Positions 45,814-54,963 of a stretch of 64,000 nucleotides of DNA are shown in pieces. A program made the translations under genes and the position numbers. Under the pieces are notes generated by a model that was not told the DNA's origin, made no database searches, and saw only the letters and a list, made by a program, of their open reading frames with translations. The first letter of the stretch is position 1. Each line of letters starts with the position of its first letter. The DNA comes from Symbiodinium natans (taxonomy: Eukaryota > Sar > Dinophyceae > Suessiales > Symbiodiniaceae): NCBI GenBank assembly GCA_905221605.1, contig CAJNDS010002275.1, positions 405,001 to 469,000 of the forward strand. Direction: 5' to 3'.

Positions 45814-46310
45814 GTGAATTTTATTTTCATGACATGAGCATGGCAGCCCCGCATGTGACACATGGTAGCAGCTCTGAAGCCATGGACTGGTGGTTGCTGG
45901 ACTCCGGAGCGTCGACGCACCTGATCAGCGAGGAGACACTGCAGCATGTGCAAGTGCTGAGCCTGAGTGAGCACGTTGGTAGAGACTGTGTGACCGCCAC
46001 GGGTGCTTCCATAGGGGTTCAGAAGAGTGCTGTGGTTCGCGTTTGCTTTGCCGTTGAGAGATCCAGTCCTATCGTCGTTGAGTTTGAAGCCCTGGTTGCA
46101 CCTGTGCGATTTAATCTCCTGAGCCTAGGACGACTCCTGAATAGGAATTGGACAGTTTCTTTTGCCCCCCATCTCCACGTGCAAGCTGGTGGTTTTAAAT
46201 TTAAGGCTGTGTGGTCCAACAACTGTTGCTGGTTGCAGAGTCATGCGGTGGCACGGGCCTGTTTGGTGTCTCAAGAGCAGAGTGCAGCGCAGCAGATTGC
46301 AGACCCCTCG
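45756..46310 (+). CDS. Copia aspartic protease (part of pol)
   Basis: Cleaves the polyprotein. The frame is -1 relative to gag and open from 45756, with the first clearly homologous residues after 45810. The catalytic motif is WWLLDSGASTHLI (active Asp in DSGA) at about 45891-45930; VVEFEALVAPVRFNLLSLG is the usual C-terminal flap/strand region, ending near LNRNWTVSF. Homology fades by about 46250. The frame stays open to TGA at 47187-47189, but from about 46310 base-3 composition indicates that the coding frame changes. Restoring one T at GATTGAG (45808-45814) would join gag and protease, so a single-base loss is likelier than a slip site; no canonical slippery heptamer is present. Confidence 0.8.
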
Positions 46311-47400
46311 AGTGCGAGACCTTCCGCAGCCCGAGAAGATGGCCTCCTCCAGCGAGAGCGAAGTGGAATGGCGCATGGAAGGGAAAGACAAAGGGAAGCT
46401 GGTCCGGAGAGTCGTTGCGACTCAAGCGGCCTCAATCTCGGTGGGAGAAGAGGACTTCGAGGAGAGCACCCGGTTGGCCACAGCTACGTCCACGGAGACA
46501 GAGGGCGCGATCCTCCTGGTGCCCGCGGAGACCGAGTCCCAGGTGGTGTTGAAGCCGGGCGAGATCGAGACCGCAGGACCCGCCAAGGTCCCCCTGCAGA
46601 AGCCCATGCCAAAGAAGCCCAAGGTGAAGAAGATGCCCCAGAAGCCCCTCGTGAAGAGAATGCCAAAGGCAGCGAGCTCTTCATCGACAAAGAGGACCCC
46701 CGTGAAGCTGGTGCCTCGTTCCGATCGCGAGCAGCCGTGGTTGACGTTGTGGAGTGCAAGTTCAAGAGCAGTGAAGAAGCAGAAGCTCAAGGAGAGCCGC
46801 ATGACGTCAGCTGCAAAGTCCGATTTGAATCGCTTTCGCAAGGAGAAGAAGGGCCCAGAGAGACGGACGCTGGAGGAGCACCTCAAGGAGCATTTTTTGC
46901 AGTGCCTGGACCGCAAGGCCCCCTACACTGTGACGACCATCTCCGAGATCATCAAGGAGAAAGCAAGCCCCCGAGCCCACCGAGGAAGGAAGCCAACTCC
47001 CCGGGGTACCCGGAAAGGTTGCCTACCCCTCCGCGGGTTCTGCCTCCGAGGAATCCGACATCGCCAAGGGCCAGCGCATCACGGGCACCAGCTACGCCGC
47101 CAAAGACATCGCCATTGCCACCACCACCGACCAATCCCGGAACGCCTACTTCGAGTGGATGGAGTGTGGTGACGGACCGAAAGCGCTGAGTGCAGTCAGC
47201 CAGAAAGGATCTTCCCAGGCAATGGCGAGCAGCAAAAATCTTGATGTGCTTGATGGTTGTGCTTGCGCTTGTGATGTTGGCATGAGTGGCATGGTTGGCA
47301 TGAGTGGCATGGTTGAGCATGTGTGTGTTGGTGAGCTTGATCAGGAGAAAGCACCGGCCCCAGACGGCGACCAGGCGTGGTTGCTACATGCTACATGGTG
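46310..47400 (+). CDS. Pol spacer between protease and integrase, possible captured segment
   Basis: From about 46310 one frame reads MASSSESEVEWRMEGKDKGK and on through a Lys/Pro-rich part (PMPKKPKVKKMPQKPLVKRM) to EKAS near 46965. There the best frame shifts by one at a run of five C and continues PEPTEEGSQLPGVPGKVAYP to NAYFEWMECGDG. Both parts end most codons in G or C, much more than gag or RT. That could mean a host exon was picked up, or simply a biased linker. From 47220 codon use returns to element style. It has no recognised domain. The frame ends at 47401, next to a 7-bp duplication. Confidence 0.5.
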
Positions 47401-49796
47401 ATCAGGAGTTGCTTCACCAGGAGTTATGGGGAAAGGTTCACCGTGAGCATGTGTTGCGAAGTCATGTTCCTTTTAATTCCAGCTGTGAGCATTGCGTGCG
47501 TGGTAGAGGCCTTGAACCAGCTAGGAAAATCGAGAGGGATTCCGGAGAGGGAGCCCAAAAGGAGGTTCAGATCGACAAGTTCTTCTACAAGGGGATTTGG
47601 TTCCTGGTGTTGGTGCTTGTTGGTTGCTTTGCCATCGGAACAGTGATGTACCGTGAAGTTTCAGCAGCGCGTGAGGTGATGCTTGGAGAGATGTCGGCGT
47701 GGGGACGTAGTGTTGGCTTGGTTGGAGTTGAAGCGCGTGACTTGTCAGTTTGCGTGAAGTCGGATCTTGAGGGGGTGGTGAAGAACCTTGCTCAGGGTTT
47801 CGCTGATACCATGACCGTTGGTGCGGTTGAGGTGTCTGATGTTCCGGTTGGTCGGCACGCCCCGGTCGCAGAGAGGGCCATCCGAACATTGAAGGAAAAC
47901 GCGAACACGTTGTGCGCCGGATTGGAGCAAGTTGGCCTAGAGCCATGTGGCAGAGGAGTTAGCTTTCTTCTCTCTCACTGTGCTCAGGCACACAACCGCT
48001 ACCAAGTTCAGCCTGGATCGGCAATGACTCCTGAACAACGTAGTTTAAGAACTATGAGGCAGCCTCGGGCTATATACGTCTGGGGAGCGTCAATCTTAGC
48101 CACACCTCCGCCGAGTCTAAGACAGTCCATCGCGGGCAGATATGGACAGGCTGCGTACTTAGGCCCTGAAGTCGCGGGTGGCAGTCATCTGGTGCAGTTC
48201 CGACTGAAGGATGGTTCGTTGAAGATTGCTCGGTCAGCCCGAATCAGGATGTTGGTGCCCATGACCTTTGAGTTGTCAGCCTTGCGTGGTATTTGTCGTA
48301 TGTTGCCCGAGCGTGCTGGTGACGTTGTGCGTGGCTTGCCAGGGGTTGACCAAGGGAACATGCGTGATCTTCCAATCCCAAACACCGAGACTCGCGGACC
48401 ACCAGCATCGTGGGTCGAGGAAAATGGCAGGACCCCGAGGTGTCGAGCGTGTCGATTGAGGGGTGTTCCGGCGGACAAGGCGTGGCACACTCAGAAGTGT
48501 CGTGACAGATACGCTGCGTACGTGAAGAGCTCTTTTGATCCGAATCAGTTTGTGCTTGATGATGCTCAGCATGAGTTGGAGATCGAAGGAGTTGAGCTTG
48601 ATCTTGGTTCGCGTGCTTTTGGTGAGCTTGATGTCGGGTTGGAGTTGCCTGATGATGTGCAGGATTATGAACCGACTGAAGATGAGGGAGAGCGAGGCCT
48701 CGGTGAGTCCTTCTTGCCTGAAGGGGTGCTTGAGGGTGAACTTCGTCCCGGAGACTCTGTTGGAGTTGAACCTGCAGCTTCAGAGGAGGCTGACTTCATG
48801 GAAGTTGAGCCAGAAAGCCTGGATCGGGTGCCAGAACCAGAGTCCGATGCCATGGTCAACAACGTCTTGTTCCGTGAGTCGTTGGGTTTCGCCGCCGTTG
48901 CAAATCCCAGTACCGGAGGGCAGACTGTGAAGCTTGGTGGTGAGACTCTTGTGGTTGAAATGCCCTCATCTTCCAAGGATGATGTCACCGGACATGCATT
49001 GGACCTTGGTCTAACATATGAAGGCATGTTGCGTGAGTTGAGTGCGCTTGAGTCCCTTGCAGTCGGTGATGTGATTTGGCATGTGGATCCGAAGCAGAAA
49101 GTGATATCAAGATGGGTGTCAAATGCGAAGCTGGAGCGGATTGACGGCAAAGAAAGGCCACTGGTTCGTTGTCGGGTTGTTGCGCGTGATTTCGCCCAGG
49201 GAGCAACGGCTGCTCAGCTTGGCATTTCCGCGGCGACCAGCTCAGCCGAGGCATTGAGGACCTTCCTCTTTTATGCCGGGTCGAAGAGGCAGAACGTCGT
49301 AGGCCTCGACGTTAGTACGGCGTTCTTGTTCGCAGAGTTAGAAGAAGAAGACGGCACGGTAGTGGTGCGGCTCCCTGCTGGAGCTACCGGTCCCAATGGA
49401 AGGCCTGGGTTCATGCGACTTCGCAAGGCTCTTTATGGTTTGAGGGCCGCGGCCCAGACCTGGGCTCGTCATCTCGCAAAGCTCCTCAAGCGTCTCTGCG
49501 ACCTCACTCCATGTGAAACGGAGCCATGCCTCTTCTCAGGTGTGGTTCTCGGTGGACAGAGGGTGGCAGTGTTGTGCTACGTAGACGATCTCCTCATCAG
49601 CGGCGACAGCGACGAGGCCATATACTACGTGGTGGAGAAGCTTAAAAGCGCGGTGAAGATCAAGGTGACCGCTGATTTGGATCGTGATCAGCAAATCACG
49701 TTTCTTGGTCGTCAAATCACCAGGAAGAAGGGCGAGGACTCTTTGGTGATTGGCATGGCAGGCGAGTACTACCAGTTACTACCAGGAGATCTATGA
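47304..49796 (+). CDS. Copia integrase and reverse transcriptase
   Basis: Integrates and synthesises the cDNA. In the 830-codon frame, residues 1-28 are out of frame with the upstream coding sequence. The HHCC zinc finger uses His49, His54, Cys61 and Cys64 (CEHCVRGRG). The catalytic triad is Asp91 (QIDKFFYKG), Asp154 (KSDLEG) and Glu190 (PVAERAIRTLK), with exactly 35 residues between the last two. A polymerase region follows a ~300-residue acidic stretch: RCRVVARDFAQG, Asp669 (LDVSTAFLF), RLRKALYGLRAAAQTW and the YVDD box at 759-762. It stops at 49796 because a 10-bp duplication shifts the frame out of RNase H. Confidence 0.9.
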   Translation: MAWLSMCVLVSLIRRKHRPQTATRRGCYMLHGDQELLHQELWGKVHREHVLRSHVPFNSSCEHCVRGRGLEPARKIERDSGEGAQKEVQIDKFFYKGIWFLVLVLVGCFAIGTVMYREVSAAREVMLGEMSAWGRSVGLVGVEARDLSVCVKSDLEGVVKNLAQGFADTMTVGAVEVSDVPVGRHAPVAERAIRTLKENANTLCAGLEQVGLEPCGRGVSFLLSHCAQAHNRYQVQPGSAMTPEQRSLRTMRQPRAIYVWGASILATPPPSLRQSIAGRYGQAAYLGPEVAGGSHLVQFRLKDGSLKIARSARIRMLVPMTFELSALRGICRMLPERAGDVVRGLPGVDQGNMRDLPIPNTETRGPPASWVEENGRTPRCRACRLRGVPADKAWHTQKCRDRYAAYVKSSFDPNQFVLDDAQHELEIEGVELDLGSRAFGELDVGLELPDDVQDYEPTEDEGERGLGESFLPEGVLEGELRPGDSVGVEPAASEEADFMEVEPESLDRVPEPESDAMVNNVLFRESLGFAAVANPSTGGQTVKLGGETLVVEMPSSSKDDVTGHALDLGLTYEGMLRELSALESLAVGDVIWHVDPKQKVISRWVSNAKLERIDGKERPLVRCRVVARDFAQGATAAQLGISAATSSAEALRTFLFYAGSKRQNVVGLDVSTAFLFAELEEEDGTVVVRLPAGATGPNGRPGFMRLRKALYGLRAAAQTWARHLAKLLKRLCDLTPCETEPCLFSGVVLGGQRVAVLCYVDDLLISGDSDEAIYYVVEKLKSAVKIKVTADLDRDQQITFLGRQITRKKGEDSLVIGMAGEYYQLLPGDL

Positions 49797-51339
49797 GGGT
49801 TTTGGACTTGGGAAGAGTCCGAAATCTTGCCCGACGCCGCCGAATCTTCGAGAACTTTACGACAGAGAAGAAGAAGTCTTGGAGCGGGAGTTGAGCTCGG
49901 AAGCTGCTGCTCGATATCGCTCTACGTTGGGACGCCTTTCATGGTTGGCCATGACGCGTGTGGATCTAGCATATTATGTTTCCATGCTAGCTCGAGGCCA
50001 GGCCAGTCCACGTGAGAAGCATGAACGTGCGATGCGGATGGTATTACGGTATCTCCGGCATGTTCAGGATTTCCGACAAGTCGTCCATCCAGTTGATGAA
50101 CGGAGCCTTCGGTTGGATTGCTACGTGGATGCGTCATGGGGCAGTGAGAGGAGCGTTGATCGCAAGAGTGTGAGCGGTGGTTGCATCATGCTTGGTGGTT
50201 TCTGCTTGAAAGCGTGGTCACGGCTTCAACAAGCTGTCGCTCTCAGCTCAGCAGAGTCGGAGTTGTACGGATTGGTTGAGGGAGCAAAGGAATCACTTTC
50301 AATCCGAAGAGCAATTTCCCACGTGTTTGGATGGGAGGAGTTGTGCGCACCGCACCTCTTTTGCGACTCCGAGGCCGCCATCGCCATCAGTCGGGCTGAC
50401 GGCTTGAGGCGTGTCAGACATATAGATCTTAGAGCATGCTTTATACAAGATCAGCTCCGACAGCGACTTCTCTTCATCTTCGGAGTGCGAGGAGCCTCCA
50501 ACGTCGCAGACCTCTTCACAAAATCGTTAGATGCCCGGACTACGTTGAAGCACATGTTGAGCCTTGGTTTGTCTGAAGTCACTGTTGCAGCTTGTGTTGG
50601 TGAGTTGGCGTGTTTCGTTGGCTTGCTTGGTGCTGCTGTGGCTGGCAAAGATCATGTATCTCTTGCAGATCGGTATCGTTTGATGGAGTTTGCCAAGTGG
50701 TTGGTGGTTGAGTTCTGTGCGCCTCCCATGTCGAGCATGTTGGCTGCGTCGCGAGCGTGCTCCTGGGTTGGTGTGTTGCCTGTCAGTGAGGCAGATGACG
50801 GCGGAGACCCGGCCACTACAGCGCAGCTTCAACAGATCTGCACTCTCCACATCCGCAGGGGGGGTTTCGTCTACTTGTGGGCTAGTACTCCGTGCACCGG
50901 TGGTTGTCTGTACCAGCATCTACATGCACGTGATCCAGCCTACAGACGCGGTCGCTTGGCACGGCACTGGTCGCTACACAGGAAGCTGTGGAAGGCTTTT
51001 ATGTCGCTGTGTGACTACGTCCATGCTTGGTCGATCGAGTGGCCCCGCGCCTGTGCTTACTGGTCATGGAACCAGACTATCCGTTTTCTGCAGTCGCGAC
51101 CTTACATGTTGCACGATGTGTTGGTTGACGGTTGCTCGTTTGGCATGCGTGGTCGAGATGGCGAGTTGATCTACAAACGTTGGCGTGTCATCACGACGAT
51201 GGAGTCGGTTGCTCGCAACTTGTCGGTCTTTCGATGTCCAGGTGATGGTCATCCACATTCCGCCAACTTCGATCTCAAGAATACCCAACACTACCCGGAG
51301 AAGTTGACGAACGCTTTCTTGCACGCGTTAAACGCATGA
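49750..51339 (+). CDS. Copia RNase H plus methyltransferase-like C-terminal domain
   Basis: +1 relative to RT; true continuity begins after the duplicated TACTACCAG (about 49788). RNase H removes the RNA strand: Asp127 (CYVDASWG), Glu169 (SSAESELYGL) and Asp206 (FCDSEAAIAI) match the copia catalytic set, ending near VADLFTKSL (~250). Copia pol normally stops here, but this one continues about 280 residues. The extra part has KWLVVEFCAPPM (316-327), STPCTGGC (379-386), SIEWPRACAYW (428-438) and DGCSFG (460-465). Their order and spacing resemble C5-methyltransferase motifs I, IV (Pro-Cys) and VI (Glu-x-x). The match is motif-level only; the catalytic ProCys has no second Pro, and ENV is EWP. 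Confidence 0.85.
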   Translation: MAWQASTTSYYQEIYEGFGLGKSPKSCPTPPNLRELYDREEEVLERELSSEAAARYRSTLGRLSWLAMTRVDLAYYVSMLARGQASPREKHERAMRMVLRYLRHVQDFRQVVHPVDERSLRLDCYVDASWGSERSVDRKSVSGGCIMLGGFCLKAWSRLQQAVALSSAESELYGLVEGAKESLSIRRAISHVFGWEELCAPHLFCDSEAAIAISRADGLRRVRHIDLRACFIQDQLRQRLLFIFGVRGASNVADLFTKSLDARTTLKHMLSLGLSEVTVAACVGELACFVGLLGAAVAGKDHVSLADRYRLMEFAKWLVVEFCAPPMSSMLAASRACSWVGVLPVSEADDGGDPATTAQLQQICTLHIRRGGFVYLWASTPCTGGCLYQHLHARDPAYRRGRLARHWSLHRKLWKAFMSLCDYVHAWSIEWPRACAYWSWNQTIRFLQSRPYMLHDVLVDGCSFGMRGRDGELIYKRWRVITTMESVARNLSVFRCPGDGHPHSANFDLKNTQHYPEKLTNAFLHALNA

Positions 51340-51412
51340 CACCGCGAGATTTGCTCAAAGTTTTCCTCTTTTACTTTGCCTTCGGTACGGTGTATAGAGC
51401 ATAGGACGTGCC

Positions 51413-51850
51413 ATGGCTGATATGGTTGAGGTTGAGAACGCTGTGAGGCGCACTTGGGTTCGAGAGCTCTGGATGCAATGGGTTCCTCAGCAGCAGGTGG
51501 AAGTCAGTTTGATCGCCTTCCTTGCGATGTTTTCCTTGGCGATGCTTGGCAGCTTCCTCGCTGGAATCTTTGTGCAGCAATACCGACAGCGTCACAGCCA
51601 TATTCTATCTTTGAGTGAGCTTCTTACCTTTGTTCCGGTGGAACAAAGTCGGAGAGCAATTATCACTACGCGGCATGGATACGCCTTTCATGTTCGCAGC
51701 GATTGCCCCGCCCTGCGCAATACCCACCCAGGCAATCTGCAGCGTCGAGTTGCTTGTGAGCTTTGTCTGCAATACTTGCGCGTGGACCAGCCGACACCCA
51801 CCGTGTCGAGGGGGGGTGTAGAAGTTCGAGACCTGTGCGTCATCCTGTGA
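51413..51850 (+). CDS. Small membrane ORF next to the 3' LTR
   Basis: 145 codons, starting 73 nt after the pol stop, in the position where some retroelements carry an extra or env-like gene. Residues 33-54 form one clear transmembrane helix (LIAFLAMFSLAMLGSFLAGI), followed by a basic patch. The C-terminal half has His93-x4-Cys98 and Cys115-x2-Cys118 (RRVACELC), a possible zinc-binding set. The last 11 codons and stop lie inside the LTR, so the frame crosses the polypurine tract. No signal peptide or fusion/surface architecture is visible, so it is not called an envelope. Function unknown. Confidence 0.6.
   Translation: MADMVEVENAVRRTWVRELWMQWVPQQQVEVSLIAFLAMFSLAMLGSFLAGIFVQQYRQRHSHILSLSELLTFVPVEQSRRAIITTRHGYAFHVRSDCPALRNTHPGNLQRRVACELCLQYLRVDQPTPTVSRGGVEVRDLCVIL
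51808..51816 (+). promoter_or_regulatory. Polypurine tract
   Basis: GAGGGGGGG immediately before the TGTAGAAG start of the 3' LTR; the expected plus-strand primer site. Confidence 0.85.
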
Positions 51851-52218
51851 GGGTGCGACACGGTGAGTTTTGCAGTTTGCAGTTTTGTGTGCATAGCTTG
51901 GAGTCTGCTCAGCTTTTGAAGTTTTCCCAGTAGCCTGAGTACGATTAGTGGTGCAGGAACGTTTTGCCTCATAGGGAACCACTCTCGTCGAGTTTCGTGA
52001 CTTGAGGGTAGTTTTGGAGGTCTTTTAAGCCGAGCTGGCAAGTTGGAGAGCTGTGATACGTTTTCCACTTTGGCTCAAGTGACGAGCACTGGTGTGAGTG
52101 CTGCAAGCCAAAACAGAAGTGTTGTCCGAGTGTCTGAGCTTGCTTGCTTGGTTTGGACTTGTGTGAGTTGGCTTGGTTGTATCCTTTGGTGCCTTGCTTG
52201 GCATCTTGGGTTTTTAAC
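51817..52218 (+). repeat. 3' LTR, complete
   Basis: 402 bp, starting TGTAGAAG after the polypurine tract and ending TTTTTAAC. Its first 233 bp match the inverted 42838-43058; its last 166 bp match 43563-43727. It contains the spliced-leader-like motif at 52065-52079. The ends are TG...AC rather than the usual TG...CA. Confidence 0.88.
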
Positions 52219-53150
52219 GAACTCGACCATCATTAACAGGGAACTGAAGTATGTAACCCATTTCCGCGAGGTACCCAAAATTGCAAGAACGTCGGCCTTA
52301 TTGATAGCATGCTCCAACAATAGAGCGACAGAACAGGCACCGACGTCGTCGGTGGTTCAAGTCGTAAGCGCTAGCATCTGCGCCGAGTGACGTGACTTGG
52401 CAAATATGGTCGAGCTGTCATTCTTGAGCGATAGATGGCACCACACACTTGCTTGGCTGGAGAGTGCCACATAAGCCTTAAGCTTCACTAGTTTCACGTC
52501 CTTGATGCGCTTCAACAACGTTTTGTGCTTGTTTTTGAATGGATAACCTCATGCTGTGCCTGATGTGCTTCGTACCATCCTGCGCTCTCTGCACTGCCTG
52601 CCATCACGTCCACAAGGCGTCACAACGAAGTAGCCTGAGCACTGAAATGCTGAAAGTATGCTCGGCCTTCCAATGGACAGGATTTTCCGAAAGTCGAGGA
52701 TTTCAAGCCAACCTTCGCGTCTCCAGACCCCCACCCATCCAATTTAGCGGAAGACAAAATGGTCCAGTACAGCTGTCGGCCACGTCAAAGAAAACACAGA
52801 ATTACAAAATCTCGACGATCGTCACCCTGGGAATCGAACCACAAAGAGCATGAAGCTGCTCACATCGCCAAGGGGGGCTAGCAACAATGGGGTGTTTCTC
52901 GAGATGTCTGGTTGCGCGAGTGACCATCTTCTGCGTTATCCGATGGCACGATGTTGCTGAACCGCTTTTGCAGTTGCAAAATGTTGTGTATGGTTGCGCG
53001 ACTGTTGCGTTCTTCTTTCTTTTGCTCGTTCTCTGGTTGCATGAGTGCGTGTGAATGGGAGCATCGGTAGCATAAGTAAGTGCTTTTGTCAGCATGAGCA
53101 GACGATTTGTGGTTGAACTACCCCGCATTTTGGTAATAGGATCTGCAGCA
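52219..53150. other. Stretch without recognised gene
   Basis: Mixed sequence after the retrotransposon. Frames of about 100 codons exist at 52539-52853 and on the minus strand at 52802-53200, without motifs. A GGTTCGATTCCC-like word near 52830 (minus) was checked as a tRNA and rejected. Confidence 0.4.
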
Positions 53151-53154
53151 ATAT

Positions 53155-53655
53155 ACACGTAAAACAAGAATAACTTACAACAGTTTTCAGTAATTGACAA
53201 TAGTATTCAATAATCGACAACAATAGACAATAAGAGACAAACATATACAGTAATACACAACAAGAAAAGCAATACTTTTCGAACATATACAAAAATATAC
53301 AGTAATATAGAAAAACACAAAAACTCAATGACATACAATAATGTAACATAGTATACAATAATATACAATAATAGACAATAATATACAATAACATACAACA
53401 ATATACTATAATATAGAATAATCTGCAATAATGTACAGTAATCGACAAAAAAAGAGAATAATACACAATAATTTTGAAAATATACAAGAACATTCAAAAA
53501 TATGCAACAATATGAATATTATACAAAGATACAAGAAAATACACGACAAGACAATAATACTCAACAATATGTACAACCATATACAATAATATGCAAGAAT
53601 ATGCAATGTCATACAATACTATACAAGAATATACAATTATATGCCATAATATACA
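53155..53655. repeat. ACAATA-rich block, second locus
   Basis: Same ACAATAATATACAA composition as 5868-6880. Minus-strand Tyr/Cys/Ile-rich frames are artefacts. Confidence 0.85.
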
Positions 53656-53715
53656 TGCTTCAGAGTATACGCATTTTTGGGAAACTTCTAATGCCAAGAT
53701 GCCAGCATTGATTTG
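53656..53715 (+). repeat. Degenerate copy of the G/C-hairpin repeat family
   Basis: TGCTTCAGAGTATACGCATT and GATGCCAGCATTGATTTGC follow the order of the family consensus but lack the G/C run. It sits between the ACAATA block and the 42-bp satellite. Confidence 0.6.
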
Positions 53716-53965
53716 CAGCCTCTGCAAACTCAGAAATGCTGCTATTTACAGTATTTCCAGCCTCTGAAATCGCAGAAATGCTGCTATTTTCAGTATTTGC
53801 AGCCTCTGGAAACTCAGAAATGCTGCAGTGTACAGTATTTCCAGCTTCTGAAAGCGCAGAACTGCTGCTGTATACAATATCTGCAGCCTCTCTGGGAACT
53901 CAGAAATGCTGCTATTTTAAGTAGTTCCTGCAGAAATGCTGTGTTTTTTCGGTATTTAGAGCTTG
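53716..53965 (+). repeat. 42-bp satellite, locus 2 (five or more units)
   Basis: CAGC(C/T)TCTG starts units at 53716, 53758, 53800, 53842 and 53884, an exact 42-bp period; each unit contains AGAAATGCTGCTATT or a close variant. The 14-codon period keeps a 117-codon frame open, but there is no sign of selection for the protein. Confidence 0.88.
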
Positions 53966-53984
53966 CGAACGGCCAGAACTGCTG

Positions 53985-54265
53985 CAGTTCTGAGCGTTTA
54001 CGGCCCCCGCTTCGCTTGCAAGAAGCCTTTGAAGCCTTCAGTAAATTGCTTTTTGATCCCAAATAAGTTCTTTTTGATCCGCCTAGAAATAAATTATTGC
54101 TTGATCCCAAATAAATTTTTTTTGATCCCATTTCTGAGCGTTTCCGGCCTCCGCTTCGCTTGCAAGAAGCCTTCGAAGCCTTCAGTAAATTTTTTTTTGA
54201 TCCCAAATAAGTTTTTTGTTGATCCGCCTTGAAATAAATTTTTTTGATCCCAAATATTTTTTTTG
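53985..54265 (+). repeat. ~144-bp tandem repeat, two units
   Basis: TCTGAGCGTTT(A/C)CGGCC begins at about 53989 and 54133. Both units contain CGCTTCGCTTGCAAGAAGCC and several TTTTTGATCCCAAATAA words. Confidence 0.85.
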
Positions 54266-54730
54266 ATCCCCTACCCTGCATGTTCCATCCAAGATCTTGC
54301 CAGTGCTTGGAAGCACACAGTGGGTTGACTTGGCTCAAGGGACAGATCACGCGCACGCAGCTCAACACTCTACATGGCGCTCCTCGATGTTTGCAAAATC
54401 GCCTAGCTTAGCAGGCTTAGCACTCCTGAATTGCATCAATGCGCGCAAAGCAAAGGCCAGAGTTTTACCGCCTAAGTCAGCCCAACCAAGAAAGACACTG
54501 AAGCAATCTTCATGAATTATCCTGGAATCCGGCTTCCACCTGGCGCCGTGAGAGAGTGCCTGTCTTGGTTCTGGTCATTTCTCAGAATTTGTCGAGCTTA
54601 GAATGTGACTGGGTGTTCGTTGGGGCCGTATAGTGTGGCTTGAAACCGCACACCCCGAGCAAGCCCCACCAAACCCAAGCAAACCCAAAGCACTAAGCTT
54701 TGGCTTCTCCTTCATGCTTTGTTGTTTTGC
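54266..54730. other. Stretch without recognised gene
   Basis: Unique sequence. It contains ACTTGGCTCAAG near 54333, a partial spliced-leader look-alike, and a 72-codon frame (54297-54515) without motifs. Confidence 0.35.
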
Positions 54731-54746
54731 TGCTGCTGCCGTTGCA

Positions 54747-54778
<32 letters not shown>

Positions 54779-54808
54779 GGTCGTCGTCGTCGTCGTCGTC
54801 GTTTAAGT
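54731..54808 (+). repeat. CTG and GTC trinucleotide repeats
   Basis: Uninterrupted CTG repeats, then GTC repeats, flanked by TTGTTCT repeats to about 54870. Leu, Cys or Ser homopolymer frames are artefacts. Confidence 0.9.
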
Positions 54809-54963
54809 CGTTGTTCTTCTTGTTCTCTTTGTTGTTATCTCTGTTGTTCTCTTTGTTGTTCTCTGGTTGTTGCGAGACTCAGGCGAGGCAAGCTTGGGAC
54901 CGGCAAAGACCCAGAGGCCATCCTGGAGGTTCTACTCGTAAAGTGGGCTTTGAGGTGTAACAT

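Larger units (their letters stand above)
43563..52218 (+). mobile_element. Ty1/copia LTR retrotransposon with frame lesions
   Basis: The order is R-U5 of the 5' LTR (43563-43727), tRNA primer site, gag with zinc knuckle, protease, long spacer, integrase, reverse transcriptase, RNase H, methyltransferase-like C-terminal domain, small membrane ORF, polypurine tract and full 3' LTR (51817-52218). Integrase before RT defines the copia order. The shared LTR parts differ by very few changes, so the insertion is fairly young, yet the pol frame is broken in about five places. The U3 of the 5' LTR is missing here and lies inverted upstream. No target-site duplication can be assigned. Confidence 0.9.

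Noticed and set aside
52800-52880. tRNA on the minus strand (GGTTCGATTCCC word)
   Set aside because: The T-stem does not pair properly, and no acceptor or D-arm is found at the right distance.
54320-54345. Spliced-leader relic (ACTTGGCTCAAG)
   Set aside because: Only the last ~10 bases match well and there is no gene behind it; chance is likely.
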